From Kitasatospora griseola (lineage in GTDB: Bacteria > Actinomycetota > Actinomycetes > Streptomycetales > Streptomycetaceae): a stretch of 38,077 bases of DNA. A program made the position numbers and the translations under genes. Below, piece after piece: positions 25,946-34,137 of the stretch (positions within the stretch are counted from its first letter, which is position 1; every line of letters starts with the position of its first letter). The notes below the pieces were generated by a model, which was not told the origin of the DNA, did not search any database, and saw only the letters and a program-made list of their open reading frames with translations. The DNA lies in the NCBI RefSeq assembly GCF_014648555.1, contig NZ_BMRI01000019.1, positions 37,588-75,664 of the forward strand, given 5' to 3'.

Positions 25946-27159
25946 CCGCCACCACCTGGCTCGATCTGCCCGCGGACTCGCCGTTCGGCGTGCACAACCT
26001 CCCCTACGGCGTGTTCACCGCCGCCGACCGGCCCGGCCGGCGACGGATCGGCGTCCGGATCGGCGACCGGGTGCTGGACGCCGGCGCGGCCGCCCGGGCG
26101 GTCGGCAGCCCGTCCGAGCTGCTCGACGCCGAGACGCTCAACCCGCTGATGGCGGCGGGCCGTTCGACCTGGCGCGAGGTGCGCGCGGCGCTCACCGAGT
26201 GGCTCACCGACGCCGCCCACCGCCCGGCCGTCGAGCCCTGCCTGCTGGACCTGGCGGACGTCTCACTGCACCTGCCGTTCGAGGTCGCCGACTACGTCGA
26301 CTTCTACGCCTCCGAGCACCACGCCACCAACCTGGGCAAGATCCTCCGCCCCGGCCAGGAGCCGCTCACCCCCAACTGGAAGCACCTGCCGATCGGCTAC
26401 CACGGCCGCTCCGGCACGATCGTGATCTCCGGCACCCCGGTGACCCGCCCGCACGGCCAGCGCAAGGCCCCCGCGGACCCGGCGCCGACGTTCGGGCCGA
26501 GCCGCCGCCTCGACATCGAGGCCGAGGTGGCGTTCGTGGTCGGCACGCCCAGCACCATGGGCACGCCGGTGGCACTCGCCGACTTCGCCGAGCACGTCTT
26601 CGGCGTCTGCCTGCTCAACGACTGGTCGGCGCGCGACATCCAGGGCTGGGAGTACGTGCCGCTCGGCCCGTTCCTCGGCAAGTCCTTCGCCACCTCCCTC
26701 TCCCCCTGGGTGGTGCCGCTGGAGGCCCTCCAGCACGCCCGGATCGCCCCGCCGACCCGCGACGTGGAGCCGCTGCCGTACCTGGACGACCGGGACGCCG
26801 AGCCCTGGGGCCTGGACCTGGCGATCGAGATCGCGCTCAACGGCCGCACCGTCTCCCGCCCGCCGTTCGCCACCATGTACTGGACCGCCGCCCAGCAGCT
26901 GGCCCACCTCACCGCGAACGGCGCCAGTCTGCGCACCGGCGACCTGTACGCCTCCGGCACGGTCTCCGGCCCCGAGCCGGACACCCGCGGTGCGCTCATC
27001 GAACTGACCTGGAACGGCGAGCACCCGCTGAAGTTCCCCGACGGCACCGAGCGCGCCTTCCTGGAGGACGGCGACGAGGTGTCCATCAGCGCCACCGCCC
27101 CCGGCCCGGGGGGGCTGCGGGTCGGCTTCGGCGAGGTCACCGGGCAGATCGTCGGCTGA
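25942..27159 (+). CDS. fahA: Fumarylacetoacetase
   Basis: A 405-residue hydrolase cleaving fumarylacetoacetate to fumarate and acetoacetate, the last step of the tyrosine route. The N-terminal SH3-like domain (PFGVHNLPYGVF) precedes the catalytic domain with DYVDFYASEHHATNLGK, IGYHGRSGTIVISG, DIEAEVAFVVG, LLNDWSARDIQGWEYVPLGPF and TMYWTAAQQLAHLTANG, all family hallmarks including the metal ligands in the D-E-D set. GTG is the start and overlaps the unknown gene's stop. It is the last gene of the operon; the short gap to the next gene holds no obvious strong hairpin. Confidence 0.95.
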   Translation: MTATTWLDLPADSPFGVHNLPYGVFTAADRPGRRRIGVRIGDRVLDAGAAARAVGSPSELLDAETLNPLMAAGRSTWREVRAALTEWLTDAAHRPAVEPCLLDLADVSLHLPFEVADYVDFYASEHHATNLGKILRPGQEPLTPNWKHLPIGYHGRSGTIVISGTPVTRPHGQRKAPADPAPTFGPSRRLDIEAEVAFVVGTPSTMGTPVALADFAEHVFGVCLLNDWSARDIQGWEYVPLGPFLGKSFATSLSPWVVPLEALQHARIAPPTRDVEPLPYLDDRDAEPWGLDLAIEIALNGRTVSRPPFATMYWTAAQQLAHLTANGASLRTGDLYASGTVSGPEPDTRGALIELTWNGEHPLKFPDGTERAFLEDGDEVSISATAPGPGGLRVGFGEVTGQIVG

Positions 27160-27333
27160 TCTGTCCCTCCGTGGGCTGCGGGTGCGTCAATGACGCGCCT
27201 GCAGCTCGCCGCTGTTCGGGTGAGATTGCGGGACGCCGAACCCGTCCGCCGCTAGAAGTTGACGCGACATCACGCGGCCCGACTCCCGAGCCGGCCGCGA
27301 CCGTTCGCGGACGACTCGCTGCCGGAGGACCCG

Positions 27334-27519
27334 ATGATGAAGCTGCGCACCCTGGTCTGCGGAGCCGCGCTCGCAGCCGCCAACCTGCTGATGCCCGCCG
27401 CCCCGCAGGCCCAGGCGTTCCCGTCCGCCCCGCACCCCGTGAAGCTCTGCGGCTTCGCCTCGCAGCCGGTCGCGCCCACCGGGCCGGTGCTGCTCACCAC
27501 CCCGCTGCACCCCTGCTGA
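27334..27519 (+). CDS. Very small secreted peptide precursor
   Basis: A 61-residue product with a clean signal peptide (MMKLRTLVCGAALAAANLL) and a cleavage site AQA-F near residue 28. The mature peptide is about 33 residues, neutral, Pro-rich, and has one internal Cys (KLCGF) and a C-terminal Cys (HPC). GGAGG lies five bases before the first ATG (eight before the second), supporting real translation. The in-frame extension upstream is Arg-rich and unlikely. I know no homologous family. The two cysteines could close a disulfide loop. It sits between the tyrosine operon and a crotonase gene, with no link to either evident. Confidence 0.55.
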   Translation: MMKLRTLVCGAALAAANLLMPAAPQAQAFPSAPHPVKLCGFASQPVAPTGPVLLTTPLHPC

Positions 27520-27602
27520 CCCTGCCGCCCCCGGCCGCCTCACCGGCCCGGTACCGTGCACGGGAAGATCGTCGTACTTTCCGGACGGGAGCGGAGACAG
27601 TC

Positions 27603-28643
27603 ATGGTGATGGACACCCCGCAGGACGTGCTGATCGACCGGGTCGGCCGCACCGGCCGGATCACCCTCAACCGCCCACGCGCCCTCAACTCCCTGACCCA
27701 CGGCATGCTGGAGACCGTCCGCACCGCCCTGGACGCCTGGGCCTCGGACGACCGGATCTCCGCCGTCCTGCTCACCGGCGCGGGCGAGCGCGGACTGTGC
27801 GCCGGGGCCGACATCCGCGCCATCCACGACGACGCCAAGCTCGGCGGCGCCGGCGGCCGGGCGTTCTTCCGCGTCGAGTACCCCCTCAACGAGCTGATCT
27901 CCCGCTACCCCAAGCCGTACCTCGCGCTGATGGACGGCATCACCATGGGCGGCGGCGTCGGCCTCTCCGCGCACGCCGCGACCCGGATCGTCACCGAACG
28001 CTCCACCGTCGCCATGCCCGAGACCCGGATCGGCCTGGTCCCCGACGTCGGCGGCAGCCGCCTGCTCGCCCTCGCCCCCGGCGAGCTCGGCACCCACCTC
28101 GCCCTCACCGCCGCCACCATGACCGCCGGCGACGCCCTGCACTGCGGCTTCGCCGACCACTTCGTCCCGTCGGCCGCGCTGCCCGCGCTGCTCGACTCGG
28201 ACGACCCGGTCGCCGCTCTCGCCCCGCTCACCGAGACCGCCCCCGCCTCCGAACTCGCCAAGCACAGCGAGTGGATCGACCACTGCTACGCCGCCGACAG
28301 CGTCGAGGAGATCCTGGAGCGCCTCCGGGCCACCGGCCTGCCCGAGGCCAAGGAAGCCGTCGAGCAGCTCCTCGGCAAGTCCCCCACCATGCTCAAGGTC
28401 ACCCTGGCCGCGCTGCGCCGGGCCCGCACGCTGCCCTCGCTGGCCGCCACCCTGGAACAGGAGTACCGGATCTCCTGCGCCGCCCTCGCCCACCACGACC
28501 TGGTCGAAGGCATCCGCGCCCAGGTCGTCGACAAGGACCGCGACCCGCACTGGAGCCCCGCGTCGCTTTCCGAGGTCACCGCCGCTGACGTCGCACGTTT
28601 CTTCACCCTCCCCGAAGGCGGCGACCTGCGACTGCCGAGGTGA
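27603..28643 (+). CDS. Crotonase-fold enzyme, 3-hydroxyisobutyryl-CoA hydrolase-like
   Basis: A 346-residue enoyl-CoA hydratase/isomerase family member. The oxyanion-hole segments are [11 protein letters not shown] and [33 protein letters not shown] is the pattern characteristic of 3-hydroxyisobutyryl-CoA hydrolase, including the catalytic Glu and Asp. The long C-terminal helical extension ([19 protein letters not shown] and [39 protein letters not shown]) also fits that family rather than a hydratase. It should release 3-hydroxyisobutyrate during valine breakdown. ATG is chosen from the typical N-terminus; the upstream ribosome site is weak. Confidence 0.88.
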   Translation: MVMDTPQDVLIDRVGRTGRITLNRPRALNSLTHGMLETVRTALDAWASDDRISAVLLTGAGERGLCAGADIRAIHDDAKLGGAGGRAFFRVEYPLNELISRYPKPYLALMDGITMGGGVGLSAHAATRIVTERSTVAMPETRIGLVPDVGGSRLLALAPGELGTHLALTAATMTAGDALHCGFADHFVPSAALPALLDSDDPVAALAPLTETAPASELAKHSEWIDHCYAADSVEEILERLRATGLPEAKEAVEQLLGKSPTMLKVTLAALRRARTLPSLAATLEQEYRISCAALAHHDLVEGIRAQVVDKDRDPHWSPASLSEVTAADVARFFTLPEGGDLRLPR

Positions 28644-28738
28644 CCATCGTCTCGCCTGTCGAGACTGGCATCCGGGGCGGCGTTCCGAGATCGTATCCAC
28701 CGTCAGTGTTCCGCTCAGCGTGGAGAGGATTTGCGGCG

Positions 28739-29515
28739 ATGACCGAGTACGAGACGATCCTGGTGGACCGCAAGGGCCGGGTCGGCATCATCACCCTCAA
28801 CCGCCCCAAGGCGCTCAACGCGCTCAACAACCAGTTGATGACCGAGGTCGTCGCGGCCGCCAAGGCCTTCGACCGCGACCCGGAGATCGGCTCCCTCGTG
28901 ATCACCGGCTCCGAGAAGGCCTTCGCCGCGGGCGCCGACATCAAGGAGATGCAGGACAACCGCTTCCCCGACGTCTACCTCGACGACTGGCTCGGCCCCT
29001 GGGACGAGCTCGGCCGCCTCCGCAAGCCCGTCGTCGCCGCCGTCGCTGGCTACGCCCTCGGCGGCGGCTGCGAGCTGGCCATGCTCTGCGACATCCTGAT
29101 CGCCGCCGACACCGCGAAGTTCGGCCAGCCCGAGATCAAGCTCGGCGTCATCCCCGGCATCGGCGGCTCCCAGCGCCTCACCCGCGCCGTCGGCAAGGCC
29201 AAGGCCATGGACCTCTGCCTCACCGGCCGCATGATGGACGCCGAGGAAGCCGAGCGCGCCGGCCTGGTCTCCCGCATCGTCCCCGCCGACCAGCTCCTCC
29301 CCGAGGCCCTCGCCGTCGCCGAGACCGTCGCCGCCATGTCCCTCCCTGCCGCCGTCATGATGAAGGAATCCGTCAACCGCGCCTTCGAAACCACCCTCGC
29401 CGAGGGCGTCCGCTTCGAACGCCGCCTCTTCCACGCCGCCTTCGCCACCGCCGACCAGAAGGAAGGCATGTCCGCCTTCGCCGAGAAGCGCCCGGCCTCC
29501 TTCACCAACAAGTAG
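28739..29515 (+). CDS. Enoyl-CoA hydratase
   Basis: A 258-residue crotonase of normal length for the hydratase family. It shows [10 protein letters not shown] (first oxyanion-hole amide) and [21 protein letters not shown] with one catalytic Glu. The second Glu is in [22 protein letters not shown], and the C-terminal segment is [24 protein letters not shown]. Both catalytic glutamates are present, so it should hydrate 2-enoyl-CoA in fatty acid or branched-chain amino acid breakdown. ATG is preceded by GGAGAGG. It lies 95 bases after the HIBYL-CoA hydrolase-like gene on the same strand and may be co-transcribed or have its own promoter in that gap. Confidence 0.93.
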   Translation: MTEYETILVDRKGRVGIITLNRPKALNALNNQLMTEVVAAAKAFDRDPEIGSLVITGSEKAFAAGADIKEMQDNRFPDVYLDDWLGPWDELGRLRKPVVAAVAGYALGGGCELAMLCDILIAADTAKFGQPEIKLGVIPGIGGSQRLTRAVGKAKAMDLCLTGRMMDAEEAERAGLVSRIVPADQLLPEALAVAETVAAMSLPAAVMMKESVNRAFETTLAEGVRFERRLFHAAFATADQKEGMSAFAEKRPASFTNK

Positions 29516-29532
29516 CCGCAGCGCCGGCACGT

Positions 29533-29588
29533 CGAAGCCCCGCCGGGCGGAGGCGACTTCGAGGAGTCACCTGCCCGACGGGGCTTCG
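29533..29588. terminator. Bidirectional hairpin between the hydratase and the CHAP gene
   Basis: Sixteen-base arms (CGAAGCCCCGCCGGGC and GCCCGACGGGGCTTCG, one mismatch) flank a 24-base loop. It lies between convergent genes. Confidence 0.8.
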
Positions 29589-29685
29589 CTGCGCACCGCT
29601 CCGGCTCCGGCGGACCTGTCAGACCGCCGTGCCCCATACGCTCACAGGATCACCTCGGGGGTAGCGGTGTCCTGCCGGGGGCCGC

Positions 29686-30522
29686 TCAGAAGTGGATCAT
29701 CCACTGGAAGGCGTTGTCCGCGCTGCTCACGTGCATGCCGCTGCGGGTGCCGTAGGCGAGCTTGTTGTTCCAGTTGTACTCCTCCACGTCGAAGGAGCCG
29801 TCGGAGTAGACCGCGTTGACGTAGGCGACGTGGCCGTAGATGACGCCGTCGCTCGCCCGGTGGACGTCGTTGACGGCGATGGCGCCGACGGACGGGGTGG
29901 TGTTGACGGTGATGCCGAGGCGGCGGGCCGCGTCGTCCCACTGCGCCGCGTTGCCCCAGGTGGTGCCGCCGTAGGAGTTGCTGAAGTTCGGAACACCGAG
30001 ACGGCTGGCGACGCGGTAGGCCGCGAAGGCGGTGCAGTTGTTGGCGGCGAAGCCGCGGGTCCCGCCGTCGAAGTCGTTGGTGGCGTTCTCGTTGCTGCCG
30101 CTGCCGCCGCCGCCGAGGAACTGGTGCGAGGCGTTGTTGTTCTTCAGCGTGGAGTTGAGGTTGCCCTTGGCGCCGGGGGCGAAGTCCTGGTAGGAGCCCG
30201 CGTAGCCGCTGTTGAAGTAGACGCGGACGGTCTGGCCGGAGCGGTTCCACACCGACGCGGCGTTGTTCTTGATGCAGACACCCTGGCCGTTGCCCGCGCT
30301 CTTGAAGTCGTAGCAGGACGGCTGGGTGTCGCCGTAGTTGCTGAGGGAGCCGGTGAAGTCGGAGATCGAGCCCGCGTTGTCGCTGTTGTAGTAGTAGCAG
30401 AACTCCCCGGAGTCGCAGGATCCGTCGCGGGACGCGGCGAAGGCGGGGGTGGCCCCGATCAGGGGAACGGCCAGGGCCAGCGTGGTGCCGGCGACGGTCA
30501 GGATGTTGCGTATCTTCTTCAC
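29686..30522 (-). CDS. Secreted I36-domain plus CHAP-domain protein (probable peptidoglycan amidase)
   Basis: A 278-residue secreted protein. Its signal peptide ends near AFA-AS (residue 30). A peptidase-inhibitor I36-like domain (about 31-132) is rich in Tyr, Asn and Cys (GEFCYYYNSDNAG, VRVYFNSGYAGSYQDFA); this is a beta/gamma-crystallin-like fold. A Gly/Ser linker leads to a CHAP domain (about 150-278) with catalytic Cys163 in NNCTAFAAYR, His231 in GHVAYVNAV and Asn in EEYNWNN. CHAP enzymes cut peptidoglycan cross-bridges or stems. GTG starts the gene; the ribosome site is weak. It is the last of a run of five minus-strand genes, four of which encode secreted products. Confidence 0.88.
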   Translation of the reverse strand: MKKIRNILTVAGTTLALAVPLIGATPAFAASRDGSCDSGEFCYYYNSDNAGSISDFTGSLSNYGDTQPSCYDFKSAGNGQGVCIKNNAASVWNRSGQTVRVYFNSGYAGSYQDFAPGAKGNLNSTLKNNNASHQFLGGGGSGSNENATNDFDGGTRGFAANNCTAFAAYRVASRLGVPNFSNSYGGTTWGNAAQWDDAARRLGITVNTTPSVGAIAVNDVHRASDGVIYGHVAYVNAVYSDGSFDVEEYNWNNKLAYGTRSGMHVSSADNAFQWMIHF

Positions 30523-30603
30523 TGCTGACTCTTCTCGTGGTGTGTCGTCGAACGCTGCGTGGTCGACCGGTGCGTGGTCGTGCTCGGGTGGAGCCGCGCG
30601 CGG

Positions 30604-31479
30604 TCAGTGGGTGCGCTGGTACTGCTCCCAGGTCTGGATGGTGATCCGCTGGCCGTCGTCGGGGCCGTGGTTGGCCAGACCGTTGAAGCCGAGGTAGTAG
30701 TCACCGACCTGGTTCTGGGCCTGGGTGGCCAGGTCGGTGTCGTTGATCGCCACGGCGTGGATGTGCCACGGCCAGTTGCCCTGGGTGGGGTTGCGGACCC
30801 AGGCGGCGAACCCGACCTGACGCAGCACCAGGGCCACGTTGTTGCGGGTGGCGCTGGTCATGCCGTCCACGTTGATGTCCACGACGCCGCCGCCGTCGTG
30901 GGTGCCCGCGGAGGTCGGGTCGCCACCCGGGTTGTACGAGCCCTGGTCCAGGGTCAGGTGGAAGCCCAGGAGGCGCTCGGCCTCGGTGAGCATGTTCTGG
31001 GTGCGGGTGTTGACGGTGTATCCGTCGCGCTGGAGCTTCGCGCCGGGACCGATCTGGTGGGTCAGGGTGTACCGGCCCTGCCCGAGCGAGGTGAGCGAGG
31101 TGGCGCCGGGCAGCCCGTTGGCGTCCAGGCCGCTGAAGCCGAGGGAGCGCTGGTAGGCGGCGTAGGCGCTGGTGGTGCTGGTGCCGAAGTACCCGTCCAC
31201 CCACTGGGCGGCGAGGAAGCCGCGGGCCTGCAGGGCCTGCTCGACGGCCAGGACCGAGTCGTGGGCGCCGGGGGTCTGCGTGCTGTCGGCGCGGCGGGGG
31301 TCGATCTGGGCGGCCAGCACGGTGGCTTCCATGTCCACCACGGGCAGCACGGTGGCGGCGCTCTGCGGCGGCGAGGTGGTGGCGTGGGCCGGTGCGGCGC
31401 TCAGCACCAGGCCGCTCAGGACGGCGACGGCCGCGAGCAGCCGGGTGGCGGTGTTCCGGGTCTTGGTGACGGTTGCCAT
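30604..31479 (-). CDS. Secreted M15-like peptidase with peptidoglycan-binding domain
   Basis: A 291-residue secreted protein with a signal peptide (RLLAAVAVLSGLVLSAAPAHA-T). A peptidoglycan-binding-type helical domain follows (VLAVEQALQARGFLAAQWVDGYFGTSTTSAYAAYQ, about 75-130), which anchors it to the wall. Its C-terminal domain (about 150-265) has THDGGGVVDIN and WPWHIHAV, the HxxGxxxD and HxH zinc-ligand pattern of M15 D-Ala-D-Ala carboxypeptidases. The first motif is Gly-rich and slightly non-standard. ATG (MATVTKT) has AAGGAA upstream; a longer frame extends into the palindromic terminator and is rejected. Expected to trim stem peptides in the cell wall. Confidence 0.82.
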   Translation of the reverse strand: MATVTKTRNTATRLLAAVAVLSGLVLSAAPAHATTSPPQSAATVLPVVDMEATVLAAQIDPRRADSTQTPGAHDSVLAVEQALQARGFLAAQWVDGYFGTSTTSAYAAYQRSLGFSGLDANGLPGATSLTSLGQGRYTLTHQIGPGAKLQRDGYTVNTRTQNMLTEAERLLGFHLTLDQGSYNPGGDPTSAGTHDGGGVVDINVDGMTSATRNNVALVLRQVGFAAWVRNPTQGNWPWHIHAVAINDTDLATQAQNQVGDYYLGFNGLANHGPDDGQRITIQTWEQYQRTH

Positions 31480-31512
31480 GCGGTGGTTCCTTCTTGTTCG
31501 GTGGAGGATCGG

Positions 31513-31552
31513 CCCCTGTCCCGCCCGGTGCCGGCACCGGGCGGGACAGGGG
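31513..31552 (-). terminator. 40-base perfect palindrome / terminator
   Basis: Two 20-base arms (CCCCTGTCCCGCCCGGTGCC and its exact complement) abut with no loop. It lies downstream of the Cys-rich secreted gene and 34 bases before the peptidase start, so it probably ends that transcript and can be read on both strands. Confidence 0.85.
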
Positions 31553-31671
31553 TCCGACGGCCCGCGGCGCACCGCTGCCCGATCGACCCGGCCGGCGTCG
31601 GAGAATGCGCCGGCGGTCGTCGACAGCCGCCCCGGGCCCGGTGTTGCAGGGCTCGCCGGTGGGCGGAGCGG

Positions 31672-32133
31672 TCAGCAGCGGACGTCGGTCTTGGCGACGA
31701 CGTCGTAGCGCGTGTCGGGGAAGGGGCCGTAGCCGTTCCAGCCCATGGCCTGGGTGCACTCGGACAGGGTGTCGGCGCCGGAGGACCAGATCTCCACCAT
31801 GTTGCTGTCGCACTGGACGTCGCGGACGGTCGTGCCGGTGAGGATGGTCGTGCACGCGTTCCAGCTGCTGTGGGTGTCGCGGTAGCCCTGCCACACGTAC
31901 AGGTAGGAGTAGTTCTTCCCGCAGCCCTTGTACTGCTTGACGGACGCCATGGTCTGCCCGCCGACGTTGAGGTAGGCGGTGGTGCCGATCTGGGTGACGC
32001 TGGAGCAGCTGGCCGCGAGGGAGGCGCTGATGGTCTCGGGGACAGCGGTGGTGGCGTTGGCGACGCCGGGCACAGCCGCGAACATCGGCACGGCGAGGGC
32101 CGTGGCGGCAGCGATCTTGGTGAGCATGCGCAT
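31672..32133 (-). CDS. Small Cys-rich secreted protein, unknown function
   Basis: A 153-residue secreted protein. The signal peptide (MRMLTKIAAATALAVPMFAAV) is cleaved near ANA-TT. The mature domain of about 123 residues has six cysteines (SCSSV, KGCGKN, NACTT, VQCDS, SECTQ, VRC at the C-terminus), an even number consistent with three disulfides. It has many aromatics (NYSYLYVWQGYRD, MGWNGYG), suggesting a compact extracellular binding or inhibitor fold. No known family is recognised. The ATG used is preceded by AAGGAC; a TTG three codons earlier is too close to that site. Confidence 0.72.
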   Translation of the reverse strand: MRMLTKIAAATALAVPMFAAVPGVANATTAVPETISASLAASCSSVTQIGTTAYLNVGGQTMASVKQYKGCGKNYSYLYVWQGYRDTHSSWNACTTILTGTTVRDVQCDSNMVEIWSSGADTLSECTQAMGWNGYGPFPDTRYDVVAKTDVRC

Positions 32134-32418
32134 GGTGAGCAATGTCCTTTCGGAAAAGGGGGGTTGGGAGGAGATGTCCGCCGACCGCGCCCAGGGACTC
32201 CAGGGCGCGCGAACACCGGCGGACGGGTCGGGGAACCCCGTGACGACCGCCGCACCGGCCGTCGGGGCTGTCGCTCTCGGGCGCGTTGCTTCCCGAGCGG
32301 ACGTCAGGTGCCCTGGCGCTCCGCGGAGTTCGGTCGGAGGCGGGCAGTCGGTGGTCGATCTCCGGGCGCGGCCGCACGCGGGCGGCCGGCCGGGCCCCGG
32401 GCCCGGCTCGCGGAGGTG
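32134..32418. other. Non-coding interval with no recognised gene
   Basis: A stretch of 285 bases between two minus-strand genes. It holds a purine-rich leader (GGAAAAGGGGGGTTGGGAGGAG) and GC-rich imperfect palindromes (GGGCCCCGGGCCC) close to the downstream edge. The latter may be a terminator for the 89-residue gene. No convincing open frame or RNA gene is seen. Confidence 0.5.
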
Positions 32419-32688
32419 TCAGGTGAGGGAGAGGCGCCAGCCGCGCAGGGCCGGCACTTGCTGCAGGGCGCGTTCGCAGACGCTGCGCAGGTTCGCGGCC
32501 GCCGCATCCGGAGTATCCGCGATGATCGCGGCGGCGATGCGGCACCGGTCGAGGTCGACGCGGGTGCGGATGTGTTCCACGCGGTCCGCGCGTCGGCAGT
32601 GGAGCCAGATCAGATCGGTGACCGCCCCAGCGGCCAGCCTCGGTGGCACCGGGTCAGAACAGGTGAGAGTCACCGCGACCAGGTGCAC
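32419..32688 (-). CDS. Small protein downstream of the FDWD peptide
   Basis: An 89-residue cytosolic protein with no signal peptide or membrane helix. It shows an alpha/beta pattern: strand HLVAVTLTC, then AAGAVTDLIWLHCR, RVEHIRTRVDLDRCRIAAAIIADTPD, helix AAAANLRSVCERALQQ, end LRGWRLSLT. Cysteine content (four) is unusual for an intracellular protein. GTG begins it nine bases after the peptide's stop without its own ribosome site, so it is very likely translationally coupled to the secreted peptide. It has no recognised domain. I recall similar short proteins paired with small secreted peptides in other actinomycetes, but cannot confirm it here. Confidence 0.65.
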   Translation of the reverse strand: MHLVAVTLTCSDPVPPRLAAGAVTDLIWLHCRRADRVEHIRTRVDLDRCRIAAAIIADTPDAAAANLRSVCERALQQVPALRGWRLSLT

Positions 32689-32697
32689 GGGGTCCAG

Positions 32698-32871
32698 TCA
32701 GCTCTGCGCGGGCGGCGCGGCAGGAGCGATGTCCCAGTCGAAGCCCGTGCTGGCGGCGGTGCGTTGGCCCCCCGAGCGGTCGGCGGAGGCCCCGGCCACT
32801 GCGCCGGAACCCAGGCCGACGGTGAATGCGAAGACCAGGCCGGTGCAAACGATCCGTATAGAGCGGGCCAC
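32698..32871 (-). CDS. Secreted 57-residue peptide precursor with FDWD motif
   Basis: A signal peptide (RIVCTGLVFAFTVGLGSGAV) ends at GASA-D near residue 30. The mature peptide is about 27 residues, with basic and polar residues first, then GFDWDIAP and a Pro/Ala-rich end (APPAQS). The start chosen is GTG because AGGAGGG lies eight bases upstream; an ATG nine codons earlier would put this site inside the gene. The aromatic-acidic FDWD stretch could be the recognised part. The gene is divergent from the TrmB/LuxR-type regulator and is followed at once by the 89-residue gene, an arrangement fitting a secreted signal or bioactive peptide. Function is unproven. Confidence 0.65.
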   Translation of the reverse strand: MARSIRIVCTGLVFAFTVGLGSGAVAGASADRSGGQRTAASTGFDWDIAPAAPPAQS

Positions 32872-33119
32872 GACTGTTCCCTCCTGTTTCGTAACCATGC
32901 TGCGCGCGTGAGCGGTTCGCGGAACTCGTCCCGGTCAATGCGGTGCTTTCCGCGCCGTTGAGGAAGATCTTGCCTTCCGGGGCAACGCGATGTCACGACT
33001 TCAGAGGTGGCACCAAGTCACTCGGCAACTACGTGCCAGATCATTTCGTCTGCGGAAAGCATTGCATCGCCGACCGCAGCGAAGCGATGATGATGATCAT
33101 CGACCCGGGGGAGGGCCGC
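32872..33119. promoter_or_regulatory. Divergent control region between the FDWD peptide and the regulator
   Basis: About 248 bases separate the two starts. It is less GC-rich than neighbouring coding DNA and holds short inverted repeats (TTGCC-6-GGCAA; GGAAG-7-CTTCC near 32965-32985) that may be operators. A frame continuing upstream from the regulator runs through it, but there is no ribosome site for it. Confidence 0.4.
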
Positions 33120-34097
33120 GTGTTACAAGCACTCGGATTGAACGCACTGACAGAGACCGTCTACAGGACCCTGCTGGCCGAGCCGGACAGAGGGGTCGAA
33201 CAGATCGCCGCCAAACTGCACCTGTCGGAAGCGGAGGTACGGGAAGCACTCGACGAACTGCTGGAACTGACGCTGCTGCGCCCCGCGAGCGACTCCCGCA
33301 CCCTGCGGGCCGTCAGCCCGGAAGTCGGACTGATCAGACTGCTCGCCCACAACCAGAACCAACTGCTCCACCGCCAGCAGCAATTGGAGACCGCCCGGAC
33401 CGCGATCGCGGCCCTCTCCGCCGAGTACACCGACCGGCGGCTCGACGACGAGATGGTCGTGCGGCTGGACTCCCTCGAAGCCGTCCGCGACCGCCTGGAG
33501 GAACTCGCGGCGACCGCGGCCGAGGAGTGCCTGTCGCTGATGCGCGGAGGCGCCGTCCGCCCCGACTCCATCCAGGCCGGCAAGCACCCCAACCAGGTGG
33601 CGCTGGAGCGCGGAGTGGCCATCCGCAGCATCTTCCAGGAGAGCTTCCGCAACGACCCCGACACCCTGCGCTATGCCCGCTGGTTGGCCGATCTGGGCGG
33701 CTCGACCCGGACCGTGCCCATACTCCCGATGCGGCTGGTGATCGTCGACCGCAGCATCGCACTGATCCCGAGCGACCCCAGCGACGGCCGCCGCGGCGCA
33801 CTGGAGCTGCACGGCGCCGCCCTCGTCCAGCCGTTGTGCGCACTGTTCGAGGAACTGTGGCGCAATGGCGCCGACTTCGGTCAGCAGCCCGCACCCCGCG
33901 ACGACCAGGACCTCACCGGGTCCGAGCGCGCCCTGCTGCAACTGCTGGGCCAGGGGCACACCGACGAGTCCGCCGGCCGGAAGCTGGGCCTGTCCTTACG
34001 GACGGTGCGTCGAATGATGAAAGACCTGATGAATCGCCTGGGCGCCGAAAGCCGCTTCCAGGCCGGGGCCCAAGCCGTCCGGAAGGATTGGCTGTGA
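33120..34097 (+). CDS. TrmB-like/LuxR-type transcriptional regulator with two TTA codons
   Basis: A 325-residue regulator. An N-terminal winged helix of the TrmB kind (LTETVYRTLLAEPDRGVEQIAAKLHLSEAEVREALDELLEL) precedes a coiled-coil-like stretch and a ligand or effector domain. A C-terminal LuxR-type helix-turn-helix follows (LTGSERALLQLLGQGHTDESAGRKLGLSLRTVRRMMKDLMNRLG). GTG is chosen with GGGGAGG six bases upstream; ATGATGATG at 33087 is an alternative. TTA codons are at residue 2 (33123-33125) and in the recognition helix (33996-33998), so translation should need the bldA tRNA. It is divergent from the FDWD peptide gene and may control it. Confidence 0.88.
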   Translation: MLQALGLNALTETVYRTLLAEPDRGVEQIAAKLHLSEAEVREALDELLELTLLRPASDSRTLRAVSPEVGLIRLLAHNQNQLLHRQQQLETARTAIAALSAEYTDRRLDDEMVVRLDSLEAVRDRLEELAATAAEECLSLMRGGAVRPDSIQAGKHPNQVALERGVAIRSIFQESFRNDPDTLRYARWLADLGGSTRTVPILPMRLVIVDRSIALIPSDPSDGRRGALELHGAALVQPLCALFEELWRNGADFGQQPAPRDDQDLTGSERALLQLLGQGHTDESAGRKLGLSLRTVRRMMKDLMNRLGAESRFQAGAQAVRKDWL

Positions 34098-34137
34098 ACC
34101 CGGGAAGCCGTCCGCAATCCGCCGGCGGAATATAGAT

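Noticed and set aside
29686..34097. Lanthipeptide or lasso-peptide biosynthetic cluster
   Set aside because: There is no LanM/LanC, no B/C/E-type lasso enzyme and no Cys/Ser/Thr-rich core in the FDWD peptide. It has a Sec signal instead.
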